DNA of 64,000 nt. It comes from Dasyornis broadbenti (lineage: Eukaryota; Chordata; Aves; Passeriformes; Dasyornithidae). Location: the NCBI GenBank assembly GCA_013397935.1, contig VZRN01004397.1, positions 965,009 to 1,029,008 on the forward strand. Reading direction: 5' to 3'. Below are positions 25,901 to 36,600 of the stretch, piece after piece. The notes beneath the pieces are model-generated. The model made no database searches. It was not told the origin of the DNA and saw only the letters and a program-made list of their open reading frames with translations. Position 1 is the first letter of the stretch. Each line of letters opens with the position of its first letter. Position numbers and translations under genes: made by a program.

Positions 25901-28900
25901 TTGATATTAAATTATAAATAAAACATACTTATTTTGTGCCTAAATGTATAAATATCTTTATCCTGGAAATGCTGAGTGGCTGTGCTAACAAAGTAGATAT
26001 AGGGCTTACATATTTCAAAGAAAGCAAAACTTTTACTTTCTCCAGATTTGTATTACTTTAGAATGGCTCAAATACAAAATATCAAATGTTCTGATTCCTA
26101 GGTCTCTTAAGAACATCAACAGAGAACTCATATTGCATAGACATCCCTTTATAGACAGCAGGCTCTAGACATAGATACAGGGTTTGGAGAGAGGGATTAC
26201 TTTAATTCTCTCAGGATCTGTCAGATGGAGCTAGTGCTGGAGATAACCTTCCAGTTCCTCTTCCTCTGGTTAGCAGCTAACATCTTCAAGATTATGCTGT
26301 ACAACTTTTAAATCTAACCACAAAGCAAACTACATAGCAAAACACATCTAGGAAAAAAATGCAAGCATCGCTGATAAAAGGATTTTAGAAAGTTGTGTAA
26401 GGTTATAAAATTGATGAAAATTTTCCCACGTTTAGAAATCAGATTAATAGAATGGGATGTGGTATGGATGCTGGGAGCAGAGCCAAACCACTCATTTTTA
26501 CCAAAGACAAAAGTTGCAGAACTTCTTGAGCAAGAAAGAAAAACACGGAATCCTGTGAAAAAGACCCAAGTTTCTGCAATTTCTGAAAAAAGAAAAAAAA
26601 AAAGTTTTAGGAGAAAAAAGATGAAAGGGCCCTGATATGACGTGAAGAGCCAGGCAGTAAAAATATTTCATTTATCTAAGGAAATAATCAAGAGTGCAGG
26701 AGTCAAAATGCTGCAATCACATACAGAATATGACTTCAGAAAAGTTTACAGGTATTTTTCACCATGGCAAACAGAAAATCACATTTAAGGTGGTAGAATC
26801 ATGCACCATTTCCATAATCTAATACTTTTTTTTCCAAAATAAATGCCAAAGCAAGTTTATGGAACAGGTGACTGTCTCAGCAAATGCACATCATGTCTCC
26901 TTGATACTGTAGACTTTGTTTTAACTACAAAGATTATTCTTGAATCTTATCAGGAATCCAGTTCCTGACAATTTTTCTTAAACATCAGGAAAATTATAAA
27001 GTTAAACTAAAATTAGAGAATAGCACTCTGTGCATATTCTCAGGCAAGCAGGCTAGCACGTGAGGCTTCTAAAATACTAGCTGTGTGCATATTTACCTAT
27101 AGCTCATCAAAGCCAAATCTTGAGACAGGAATGAAACACATAAGCAGCTGTGCTGGAGTAAAAATGTCACAGGCTAAATGGAACTAAAGAAGCTTTTCTT
27201 ACTACAGGTCACCTGAAAATACTTAGACAAACAGGAGGGTAGGTATCTAGCAATGTCTGTACAATAGTTCCATGCTTTTTGTGATCTGGCATATGGAATA
27301 TCTTGAGACAAGTGGGAACAGGCCTTGGGCTGTTTGTTAACGGACTGGGAAAAGTACAATACAAATAGTGCTTTGATGCAGAGCAGAAGTAATCCAGCTA
27401 TATAAACTCTGTCTATTGGGAACCTTCTGTAGCCCTCTGGCTGTGGTCAGGTCGATGGCAGAGCCGAGCTTCAAGCAGGCAATAATGATGAGCAACTTGT
27501 ACACCAAAAGATAGATTGCTCTATGTGATTAGGAGCAAAGGCAGCAAGAGGCATTCATTTTACACAAAATATGAGTGAAATTTAAATAAAAAAGACTGAT
27601 GGACAGGAGGGTTTCACAGAGAGGATGTAAGAAATAAAGGGCATATATATTTAATTTTTAAGACTGTCTTTCATAAGAACTAAGGAGAGAAGATCTGTCA
27701 ATAACTAATCATTGTTATAGACATGGCCTACTGTGATATGGCTACATGTTCCCCTACGCCAAACATCTGGCACACACTGGTATCAAATATACTAATACTT
27801 TAGTATACGTTAGTACCTCTGTGGAGAAGAGCTTGCCAGTGTGAAAAGCTTCTGCCTTACCTCATGCTCCCAGATAATGGAGCCCACTAAAAATAACACA
27901 CTGCATTAACAAAGGAAATAAAATCAAAGTATCTAGGAGGTGAAATCATTGTTGGTTAAACGCAGTAATTTCTATTTTAAAGACAGCATACACTAATTTA
28001 GCTGCTTTACTTTATCACGGTGCTACCTTTAAGCTATTACATTCTGTTTAATTGTCCATCAACTATAATTTTATTCTACAATTATTTACAGTCTATCATA
28101 CAATTTTGCAGTCCTTTCATCCAATGTTTTACTTCAAATTCTTTCCTTAGTGCAAACTTGTATTTCCTCATTCCCAAGAAGTGCATCAACAACATTAACA
28201 TACTGCATAACTTTATCACTCTTTCATGATCAGTGCATTTTCCAGAGTGCCTGTTGCATACTTTGAAATTCCCTGTCACATAGGTGCTACTGTACATTCA
28301 GAACTGTTCAAATCTTGTAAAAGAATGCTTGATGGAATCTGGGACCTGCCCTGGACTTCAGCATACAAATGAATTTCACATAGGGGACAGAACATGTAGT
28401 TGTTTAATAACTACTAGTAAATTATATATGACAAAGTCTTTATATATTCTTATATTTAATAGATCAGAACTATTAAATCTCACACATGGAGAGGGAAATT
28501 GTTTATTTATCTGCAGCTGAGCTCTGTTTGTCACTCCTTTATACCCATGTTATGAGGACTTCCATTAATGCAATGGTCCTTTATGCCAGATGAAGCTGGG
28601 CATCCCAGTCTCTTGACCCCAGCTAATGCCAAGGGGCAGCTGGAGGAGTGCCAATAACTGGGACATTCTGGAAGGCATGTTCATCAGCAGCCACCAACAC
28701 CTGAGCTTTGACTTTGTCTCATGAATCATTCACAGATTTGCTCCATCACAGATAATAATAAAAGTATTGTTTAGTGGGGATATCTGAAGGCCATATAGTC
28801 TAGCTTGCTGCTTGGAGGTGGTCTATCACCCAGATTAGATCATATTGCACTGATGGATTTTTTATATTTTTGAGACAGGAGAAATAGAAGAACACTAATA

Positions 28901-30937
28901 GCATGTATTTTCTACTCATTTAACAAATATTTTCATAATTCTTTTGAGCTACAATTAGGCTACACTGAGAAACAGAGGCAGCAGGCTATTTACAGTTTGT
29001 CTGTTGTCTAGTATTAGTTTTTAAGATTCTTGGGGGCACTTTCTGTGTGTAGCCAAGACTTGAAAAAGCACCTGTTTTACAGTCCAGTCACAACCTAGGA
29101 GATGTATGAGAAAATCGTGGTGGAATTTTATATTCTAATGGCTAAGAAGATAAACTTTACAGCATTTTCTGAGCACTTCAGAACTTGTGTATTAAATCTC
29201 AATAATTTTCAAAGAAATTGTTACCATAAAATCTTTGTAACTTTTAAAAATACATATGTTCTTCGTCTGGATTTGTCAAGTAAAGGGGAAAAGGTATCTC
29301 AAAAGGGTAAAAACAGTCATCCTTTAAGTTTGCTTTTAAGTTGGCACTATAACTATGGTAAAAGTAGTAATGGAAAAATCCAAAAGGTTTTGCTGAATGT
29401 AACAGGGAAGACTTTGATAAGGACCTACTGATTTCAAGGTTAAACAAAAGAAAACTGTCCTCCTCCTGAGCACTGTTTCAGTCTAAAGCTACATTTCTAG
29501 AAGGGCCCCAAGCCCTTTCCAGGGTCATGAACACATGTCCATTTGATATGCATTTCAAAGAATCATGAGGAAACGAGAGTCCTGATGAAAATATTACTGT
29601 TGGTTGGCACTCCCTGTCCAATTAAGTCAATTCAGGAGACTGCCAGCAGAGTGGCCTAGAAATGGCTCCACTGGCACCAACTCTGCAAGTCACGCACACG
29701 GATGGCACAGACCTTCAGTACGATAATCTGATGGCAAAGGGTGGTGGAATCGAACTCTCGTAGTTCAGATCACAAACAATATAACTGGACGTAACTACTG
29801 GATGGTGGAAAATTAGAGGGGATAAAAAAGAGGCCTAAAAGCATTTTGAAAAATGAACCGTATATATTTCCATAGTCTCTAGAGCCACATAAGGCCGGAA
29901 CTTGAACTATAATATTACAGAACTAATTGCCACGAGCATTCCAGCAAGTCCTCAGAGGCTTGCATTATTCCCCATCAAATAGGTTCATTTGAGCCTAAGC
30001 TTGCAATGCAGACTGGAATCCTGCTGAACTTGCACTTTCTTTAAGGATAATTTTCACTCTACCACATTCCTAATGGTATAGATAAGGAGGAACAATGTAG
30101 AATCACTTCCAAGCACAGACACTAACATTATCAAAAACTGGAAATATTTGCAGCACATTGGATTTTTGTCATACAAATCACAAAAACCATTATAAAGCGA
30201 ATAAAAAAATCCTAGTGCTTTTATTTATTCCCCTATTACATTGCATATTTAACTAAATAGATGTTATTAAGTCACTAGGAGCCAGCACTATCTCGAAGGC
30301 AATACAGTACTTCTGTAAAAGAAGCACCATTTAAAATCCCAAATATTCAAAAACAACTGTCAGCCTCGTAAAATAAATGGCCTTGGGTCAAAACCACTGA
30401 GGTGTTAAGTAGTAAATCTGAGTTCTTTCCTGAAGCCCATTTTCAAAGTTTTTGCCTGCATTCTTTCCAGACTTCTTTGTCTAATCAAGAGGGCCAAAAC
30501 CATTTAAAACACTGGCATTTTAACATCATTTTATGATTCTAAGAATAGAGGATTAAAAAGCCACATTTCCTGGGTCACGGGATAAAATCTTGAGAACTAG
30601 CAAGTTGCTATGAACCAGATGGTTTAAAGGCTGTTGTTTCACTGGACCAGATTCCCTAATGGACTTCTGTGGCAGAATCTTACTGAGTGTTACTATGTCA
30701 AATTTAAGGTCTCTAAGATTGAAACAGGAATTTTCAGTGCTGTATTCAGGATGTAACTTTGTGAGACATACCTGTGGCCTAAGAAATGCTGAGATCTGAA
30801 TTCTCTCATCACTGAGAAGAGTTTAGAACCCACATTTCTCATGGCAGTATTATCATCACCACATCAAAACACATTCCAAGGTTGAAGTTATTTCACTGTG
30901 GCTAAATGAAATAAGGATAGAAGATGCCAGGAAAATA

Positions 30938-31066
30938 AACAAACAAACAAACAGACAAGCAAGCAACATTTAAAAACCCCAAAAAATCAAACAAAATACA
31001 AACAAACAAAAAACAAAATAAAATTTAAAAAAATAAAAAAAAAACAACCCAACAAACCAAAAGCAG
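30938..31066. repeat. A-rich (AAAC)n low-complexity tract
   Basis: About 130 bp of nearly pure A/C on the plus strand, including 'aaacaaacaaacaaacagac' and 'aaataaaaaaaaaacaaccc'. No transposon body was recognised on either side, so this looks like an expanded simple repeat and not a retroposon tail. Confidence 0.85.
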
Positions 31067-31804
31067 AAATAAATGCCTACCCTATCAGTAATGAGACTAA
31101 TGTGGGCACTCCTTCCAGAGCCTGTGCTCTGTTTGACTCACTTTTACTTTTCTTCTGCCTATTCAATCTTTTTGTATGTATATTGTAACATTTCACTAAG
31201 AAGTGAAAATCCCCTCATGCCATACCTGCCTATGGATCAGGAAAACTGTAAAAAAGAGAAAGAAATATGTTTTGAAAGACTGAACCTAAAGGTTCCACAT
31301 GCTTTTTAAGTGTTGGGCTAGAGGTGGGAGTGCAGGCTTACTTGTGCATAGTGTTTTAAGTCTTATGCAAAGTTAAATTCGCAGATCTACTAAAGGTCAA
31401 CTAGTTAATCCAGATGTAACCTTGCCAGCTGTCCTCTTTGAAATGCATAAAAATATTTGATTACTTTCTTCATATCATGTCCTAGCCTCATTCTTCTCCT
31501 TTTAGCCCAACCATGGCAATTTCTTTCAATCTTTTCTTTTAGAACTTATTTTTTTACATCCAGATCTACATAATCCTTGTTGATTCCTTCTGTACTCTAG
31601 GGTGTTCCTTCATGGGTAGTGGTCAAAATTACAGACTGCACTGCAAAAGAGTAAATAAACATTCTGCAAGTCTGTCTTACGCCAACTCTGGATAACTTCC
31701 AGTATAATGTTCACTTTTTGATAATTTTAAGAAATGATTTGCTACTATAAACTGACTCTTCATCCAGTACTGTTAGTTCCCCAAGATCACTTTGTGCAAT
31801 TGCT

Positions 31805-31820
31805 AAAAAAAAAAAAAAAC
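31805..31820. repeat. Poly-A run
   Basis: A homopolymer of about 15 A followed by 'ccaaaaccaaaacag'. It is a short low-complexity tract with no attached element recognised. Confidence 0.7.
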
Positions 31821-32349
31821 CAAAACCAAAACAGAACAAGAACGCTCTATTTTGAGAAGAAAAAAAACACATGCACCAAGTTTCAAAAGGGACTTGGACT
31901 CAGGGTCATGCAGGATGCACCTTCTTATTGCCCTGACAGCTATGTTTACACAATTGTATTGGATTTAAGGCATTCTCACCTCCAAACTCTAAGCAGCATA
32001 TTAAGTACAATGCTGACTTTTCAGATTCAAGTTTATAAATGCTTAATTCTCCTTTGTGGCACTGTTCAAGTGGTCTTGGATTTTACTGATGGCTGCTACA
32101 TGAAGCCCCTATACAATTGCTGAACTTCTTCCGTCAATTAAGGACAGTGTAATTCATTAATGATGGAGTTGAAATATCTAGATTTAAAAAACCTGCATTT
32201 GACAAAGCATCATTTGTTCTCCCATCAAACCTGTACTACACCACTGCTAGGCAGGAGCAGAGCAGAGTGGGCATGAGCTTGCAGGCTACGGGTTATGAGC
32301 AGGTGCTGCCATCCATGAGCTCACCTGCCCAGAGTGCACAGACAGCCCA

Positions 32350-32387
32350 GGCTCTGAGCTCCAGGCTCTGAGCTCTGAGCTCCAGGC
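32350..32387. repeat. Short imperfect tandem repeat of CTCTGAGCTCCAGG
   Basis: The motif 'gctctgagctccag' is repeated with a partial copy between ('gctctgagct ctgagctccagg'). It is a local tandem duplication just upstream of the CR1 element. Confidence 0.75.
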
Positions 32388-32439
32388 AATGCCCTGGACC
32401 CTGCTTACAATCTGGCTGTGGAGGTGCCAGCGGCAGGAC

Positions 32440-32932
32440 CCACCTAGAGCCCAGTTCTGCATTCCACAGTACAAGAGAGACATGCAGCTCCTGGAGCAGG
32501 TCCAGCGGAGAGCTACTGAGTTGGTTCGTGGGTCTGGAGCATCTCTCTCTTACGAGGAAAGGCTGAGAGGGCTGGGCCTGTTCAGCCTCGAGAAGAGACA
32601 ACAGAGAGGGGACCTCATTAATGTGTATTACTGTCTCAAGGGAGGGTGCTGAGAGGATGGAGCGAGGCTCTTCGCAGTGATGCCAAGCAACAGGACAAGA
32701 GGAAACGGACAGAAACCGATGCACAGAAATTCCACCCAAATATGAGGCAGAACTTCTTTATTGTGCGTGTGATCACGCACTGGAACAGACTGCCCTCCCT
32801 AAAGATGCTCCAGAACCGTCCGGACACGATCCTGTGCCACGTGCTCTGGGATGACCCTGCTTGAACAGAGAGGTTGGACCAGATGCCCCATTGTGGTCCC
32901 TCCCAACTTGACCCATTCAATGATACTGTGAC
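32440..32932 (+). mobile_element. CR1 LINE, 3' fragment of about 490 bp beside the YTHDF3 CpG island
   Basis: The fragment matches the CR1 3' region: 'gagacatgcagctcctggag', 'gaaaggctgagagggctggg', 'ctgttcagcctcgagaagag', 'cactggaacagactgccctc', and a terminal 'ggtccctcccaacttgaccc' with tail 'attcaatgatactgtgac'. It differs at the 3' end from the other three copies (here 'gaggttggaccagatgcccc'), so it belongs to another CR1 subfamily. The 5' boundary is approximate. The 3' end lies only a few bases from the start of GC-rich sequence. Confidence 0.92.
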
Positions 32933-33221
32933 CCAGGAGAGGACGGGCGACAGGANAGGCGGGGCGACGGGAGCGGCCAGGGGAAAGCTGCCCGAGCCAC
33001 TCGGGGCAGCCAGGCTGGGTCGCCTCCCGGCCCGGCCGCCGGCTGCCACCTTCGCCACACCGCCCCGCCCCAGCAGGTCCCCGGCACACGCGCGGTGGAG
33101 CGGAGCGAATCGTCCATGTTCTCCGCCGCCCCCTTCCCGGGCATTCCTGAGCCGCAGGCGCGCTCCAGGACCGGCGGGGGCGGGAGCGGCACCAGCTCCT
33201 TCCGCCCACCGCCTCCCGCCC

Positions 33222-33233
33222 CGCGCACGCGCA
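33222..33233. promoter_or_regulatory. NRF1-type site CGCGCACGCGCA
   Basis: A full match to the NRF1 consensus YGCGCAYGCGCR, 66 bp left of the gap and 430 bp before the YTHDF3 start codon. NRF1 sites of this form are typical of housekeeping CpG-island promoters. Confidence 0.55.
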
Positions 33234-33287
33234 CTCGCGCCCGCCGCCGTAGGCCCCGCCCCCCGCGCCACGGGAGCCGCTGGGCGG

Positions 33288-33662
33288 NNNNNNNNNNNNN
33301 NNNNNNNNNNNNNNNNNNNNNNNNNNNNNNNNNNNNNNNNNNNNNNNNNNNNNNNNNNNNNNNNNNNNNNNNNNNNNNNNNNNNNNNNNNNNNNNNNNNN
33401 NNNNNNNNNNNNNNNNNNNNNNNNNNNNNNNNNNNNNNNNNNNNNNNNNNNNNNNNNNNNNNNNNNNNNNNNNNNNNNNNNNNNNNNNNNNNNNNNNNNN
33501 NNNNNNNNNNNNNNNNNNNNNNNNNNNNNNNNNNNNNNNNNNNNNNNNNNNNNNNNNNNNNNNNNNNNNNNNNNNNNNNNNNNNNNNNNNNNNNNNNNNN
33601 NNNNNNNNNNNNNNNNNNNNNNNNNNNNNNNNNNNNNNNNNNNNNNNNNNNNNNNNNNNNNN
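33288..33662. other. Assembly gap of 375 N
   Basis: A run of unresolved bases inside the CpG island. It ends immediately before the YTHDF3 ATG, so it hides the bases upstream of the start, including the Kozak context and most of the 5' UTR. Loss of such GC-rich promoter sequence is common in short-read bird assemblies. Confidence 0.99.
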
Positions 33663-33686
33663 ATGTCAGCCCCCAGCGTCGACCAG
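33663..33686 (+). CDS. YTHDF3: YTHDF3 exon 1 coding part (residues 1-8)
   Basis: The exon encodes MSAPSVDQ (human MSATSVDQ). The ATG directly touches the end of the assembly gap. After CAG the next bases are TTACCG, so no GT donor sits at the expected position. A GT exists one base earlier (CA|GTTACC), but using it would shift the frame into exon 2. The likeliest explanation is one missing G (CAG|GTTACC) at a poorly resolved contig edge. The open frame continuing to the right is intronic. Confidence 0.88.
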
Positions 33687-36600
33687 TTACCGCCCGCGGG
33701 GCGGGGGGGCGGCCGCCCGCTCTCTCCCCTTCCCTCTTCCCGAGCCCGTCGTTATCGCCGGCGGGGGAGGGCGGCGGCAGGGCGGCCACCTGCACCTTCC
33801 CTCGCCGCCGGGGCGGCGCGGTTTGCGGCCTCCTCCTTCCCTCCTTCCTTCCCTCCCCGCCGCCATGGGGAGCGGCTGTCCGTCGGAGCTGGGATGGCGG
33901 GCCTNCCCGCCCGCCCGCAGGGCCCCGCCGCCGCTCAGCCCCGAGCGCTGCCGGCCCGGCCCCTGCCCGCGGCCCCCTTTGTGCGTGACCTAGCCGGGAG
34001 CCGGCCCTTCTCGGCCAGGCCCCCCGGGCTCCCGGTTCTTCGCTCCGGGAACGCCGTAGTGCCGGGCTCCCCGCGGCGCCCAGCGCTGTCTCCTCTCTTG
34101 CGCACCCCAAACTCCCCCAGGCTCCTCGTTACCGCATCTTTTCTCTTCCTATCTTTCGCTCTCCTCGCCCACCTTTTCTCTTTTCGGGCCTCAGCCTTCT
34201 CCTTTTCCCCCGGCCTCCGCTTCTTCCAGCACTTCTCAGTTTTTCTCGTTGCGCTGTGCAGCACTTTTTTTTAACTTGGTCCTTCATGGAGCTTAGAATT
34301 TGTTATTTTTTTACCTTTGCTAGGCCTCTGTTGGTCTTTCTTTCTGGCTGGAAGCTATTCTGTCCTGGTCTCTGCTTCCTCCGTGGGCTTCTGCCACTCC
34401 CCAAAAGTTTTAGCCCTGCAGTCTCTTGCCTCCTTTTATTTTCTCTCTGTGCCTTTAATGTTTTGTTTCTTTTGTCTCTGTGCATGCTCTTCAGTTTCCT
34501 TTAAGCGTTTATTTCTAGCTCAGTGATCTCTTAGCTCTTCATTGTTCTGTCTTTCATGAAGGCTGCTTCTTCCCAGCTTTTTCTAGTTCTGTGTCTCTTG
34601 TTCGTCTTTGTATGCCTTTGTGTCTGGAGTAGATTCATCCTAAAAGATGAGGTGGTTGGGGTTTTTAAGGTTACAGAGATTCTTCCCGTTTTGGGAGAGG
34701 ACAGTAACTAACTAGTGCACCTCAAGGTGAAGCAGTGTTGAACAGTGTTATAGTAACTGAGACAAATGCACATGAAAGTAATATGGAGGTGGCTACCTCC
34801 TAAACTTTCAAACCTCTGAATACTGAGCTTTTCAGGACTAAAATTTGTTAAGAGAGAGATGGGGCCTGGAGACCTGCTCCTGCTTAGTTGAAAGTATATG
34901 AGAAGATGAATTAGATTTTCATGGAGTAGCATTTGTTTTTCTACGTTATTTTATCTTGCTATAGAGGAATCAAGGATATTGTAACTTGCAGAGTTACATT
35001 GATTCTTAGTGCATGACAGATTAACAGTGTTTTGTAATGACTAATCCTAAAAAAAAAAATCCTCCTTAAGGAATTATTTCCTTGTGTGAAAGCTTCGTAC
35101 AGACTGTATCATTTTCTCAATGTAATTGCCTAGGTGAGGAATACACAACTTGAAGTTTAACATATGATACCACTGTATATTCCTTTGTATATCTAAAAAG
35201 CAAGGCATTGTCTGTTATTCTCTGATAAGTACCTGTCAGTCAATTTAAAAGATGACATATGATAATGAAATTTGGGTATTGGCTGTAATCTTAAGCTACT
35301 AACTTTTTTTTAAACTCCATGTGTTATTTTTGTTTATTATGTTTTTCCAGGCCTGGGGCAATCAAAATTCACTTGTTCAGCTTTTCAGCACCATTTAAGC
35401 TTCACATGATGCTAAATCCTAGATGATTTCAATGTTTTTTGGTGAAATTGTATCAGGTTTTTGTTTTGTAGTGTTTAATGATGCTATTTCAAGTAATGTC
35501 ACAACATTTTTATGATCGCATGGCTTTAATAATATTTTAAAGTGATACTTAAGTTGAAAAGGGCAGAATTGGCAAATAAATAGAATTACACTGAAGTTAA
35601 TGTTGGAGGATTCTAACTGAACTTGTTTTGCTTTCCTCCCCCCTCCCCCCCCACTTTCCTATATACAGAGACCTAAAGGACAGGGAAATAAAGGTAAGTT
35701 AATACCTTGTATTTCTGTATAGATCTGTAATATTGTTTTTATGAAGGATAATGTCTGACAGTCATGGGAAGAGGTTGTAGCTGTAGGATGTCTTTTATTT
35801 CAGAGCAGGATGACAGGAAATTGTGTGCCAGAATGTTACTTCCCAGCATTTTTACTGTGGCACAGCAGTACATCAGTTTACAATGTTTTATTTTGCAAAA
35901 GATTAGTCAGAAGTAAGACAGTTAAATAGTTATTTCTTTTTAGCTGCTTTTGTGATAAGCTTGTATAATCTCTTTTTAACAGTACACCTTGGGCCTTTCT
36001 GTGTAGTGGGTAGAATCATCAGGAAGAATCTTTTGAACAGCTTCCTTAGTTTGCTAGACAGCAACCATGTGACTAGTTACTCATATCTGTGAGCAGAAAA
36101 CATTACCTTCCTTATTCTCAGAATTTTTGTGATCTTGCTTCATTTTAGTACCAGTATAGAATCTTCTGTCAGTGTTTGTAGGCCTTCTGCTTTTCTGCTT
36201 TTCTCATGTTTCTGTCAACATCTTAGTTTTTAAATACCTTACTTGGTGGGATTTCTTTCCCACAGAAACAAGGAACTACTGACTACTTAATATTCTTCTC
36301 TCTAAAATTCTTGGCAAGTCAGCTGTAAACAGTATTTCAGATTATATCTTGCAGTATTTTGTCTGGAATTTGTTTCCTTACTAATACTCTGTTTGGAATT
36401 TCTTTCCACCTAAACAGTACACATGTGCCCATTTAATTCTTAGCTGCTCAGCAAACTGAGCTATAGAATAGCATGCACACAGCTACCTCTGTGTGTTAAT
36501 ATGCTTATTATACTTAGGCAGATAAGAAATTTTTTTTTTTTGAGCTCAGGTACTCTTTGCCCCCTTCGTTCATTATCTGAACTAATCTAATTGTTCTCTG

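Larger units (their letters stand above)
13211..32244. other. Intergenic spacer between TTPA and YTHDF3
   Basis: About 19 kb of mostly AT-rich DNA between the two divergent genes. I recognise no complete gene. Contents that can be named are the unrecognised broken frame at 14389-15066, a GA/GACA-rich patch (17666-17722), a TA-rich microsatellite (19892-19955), a CT/CCC-rich patch near 22890-23110 and an A-rich tract (30938-31066). Several open frames of 60-130 codons occur but have no recognisable domains. Confidence 0.8.
32938..34130. promoter_or_regulatory. CpG island and promoter region of YTHDF3
   Basis: Extremely GC- and CpG-rich sequence surrounds the assembly gap and the YTHDF3 start codon. 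GC boxes (for example CCCCGCCCCC at 33254-33263) and an NRF1-type site are visible and no TATA box is seen. This is the usual architecture of a broadly expressed gene. The transcription start and the 5' UTR probably fall in the gap or just left of it. Single ambiguous bases are at 32956 and 33905. Confidence 0.85.

Noticed and set aside
29740..29800. tRNA-like T-loop (minus strand AGTTCGATTCC)
   Set aside because: The B-box-like loop is present, but the flanking bases do not form a T-stem and no acceptor or D-arm was found.
32293..32739. Open frame of 148 codons on the minus strand
   Set aside because: It is the reverse strand of the CR1 element and the adjacent short tandem repeat.
32874..34274. 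Frames of 297-466 codons spanning the N gap
   Set aside because: They are open only because N codons are not stops. The true coding part is the 24 bases of YTHDF3 exon 1.
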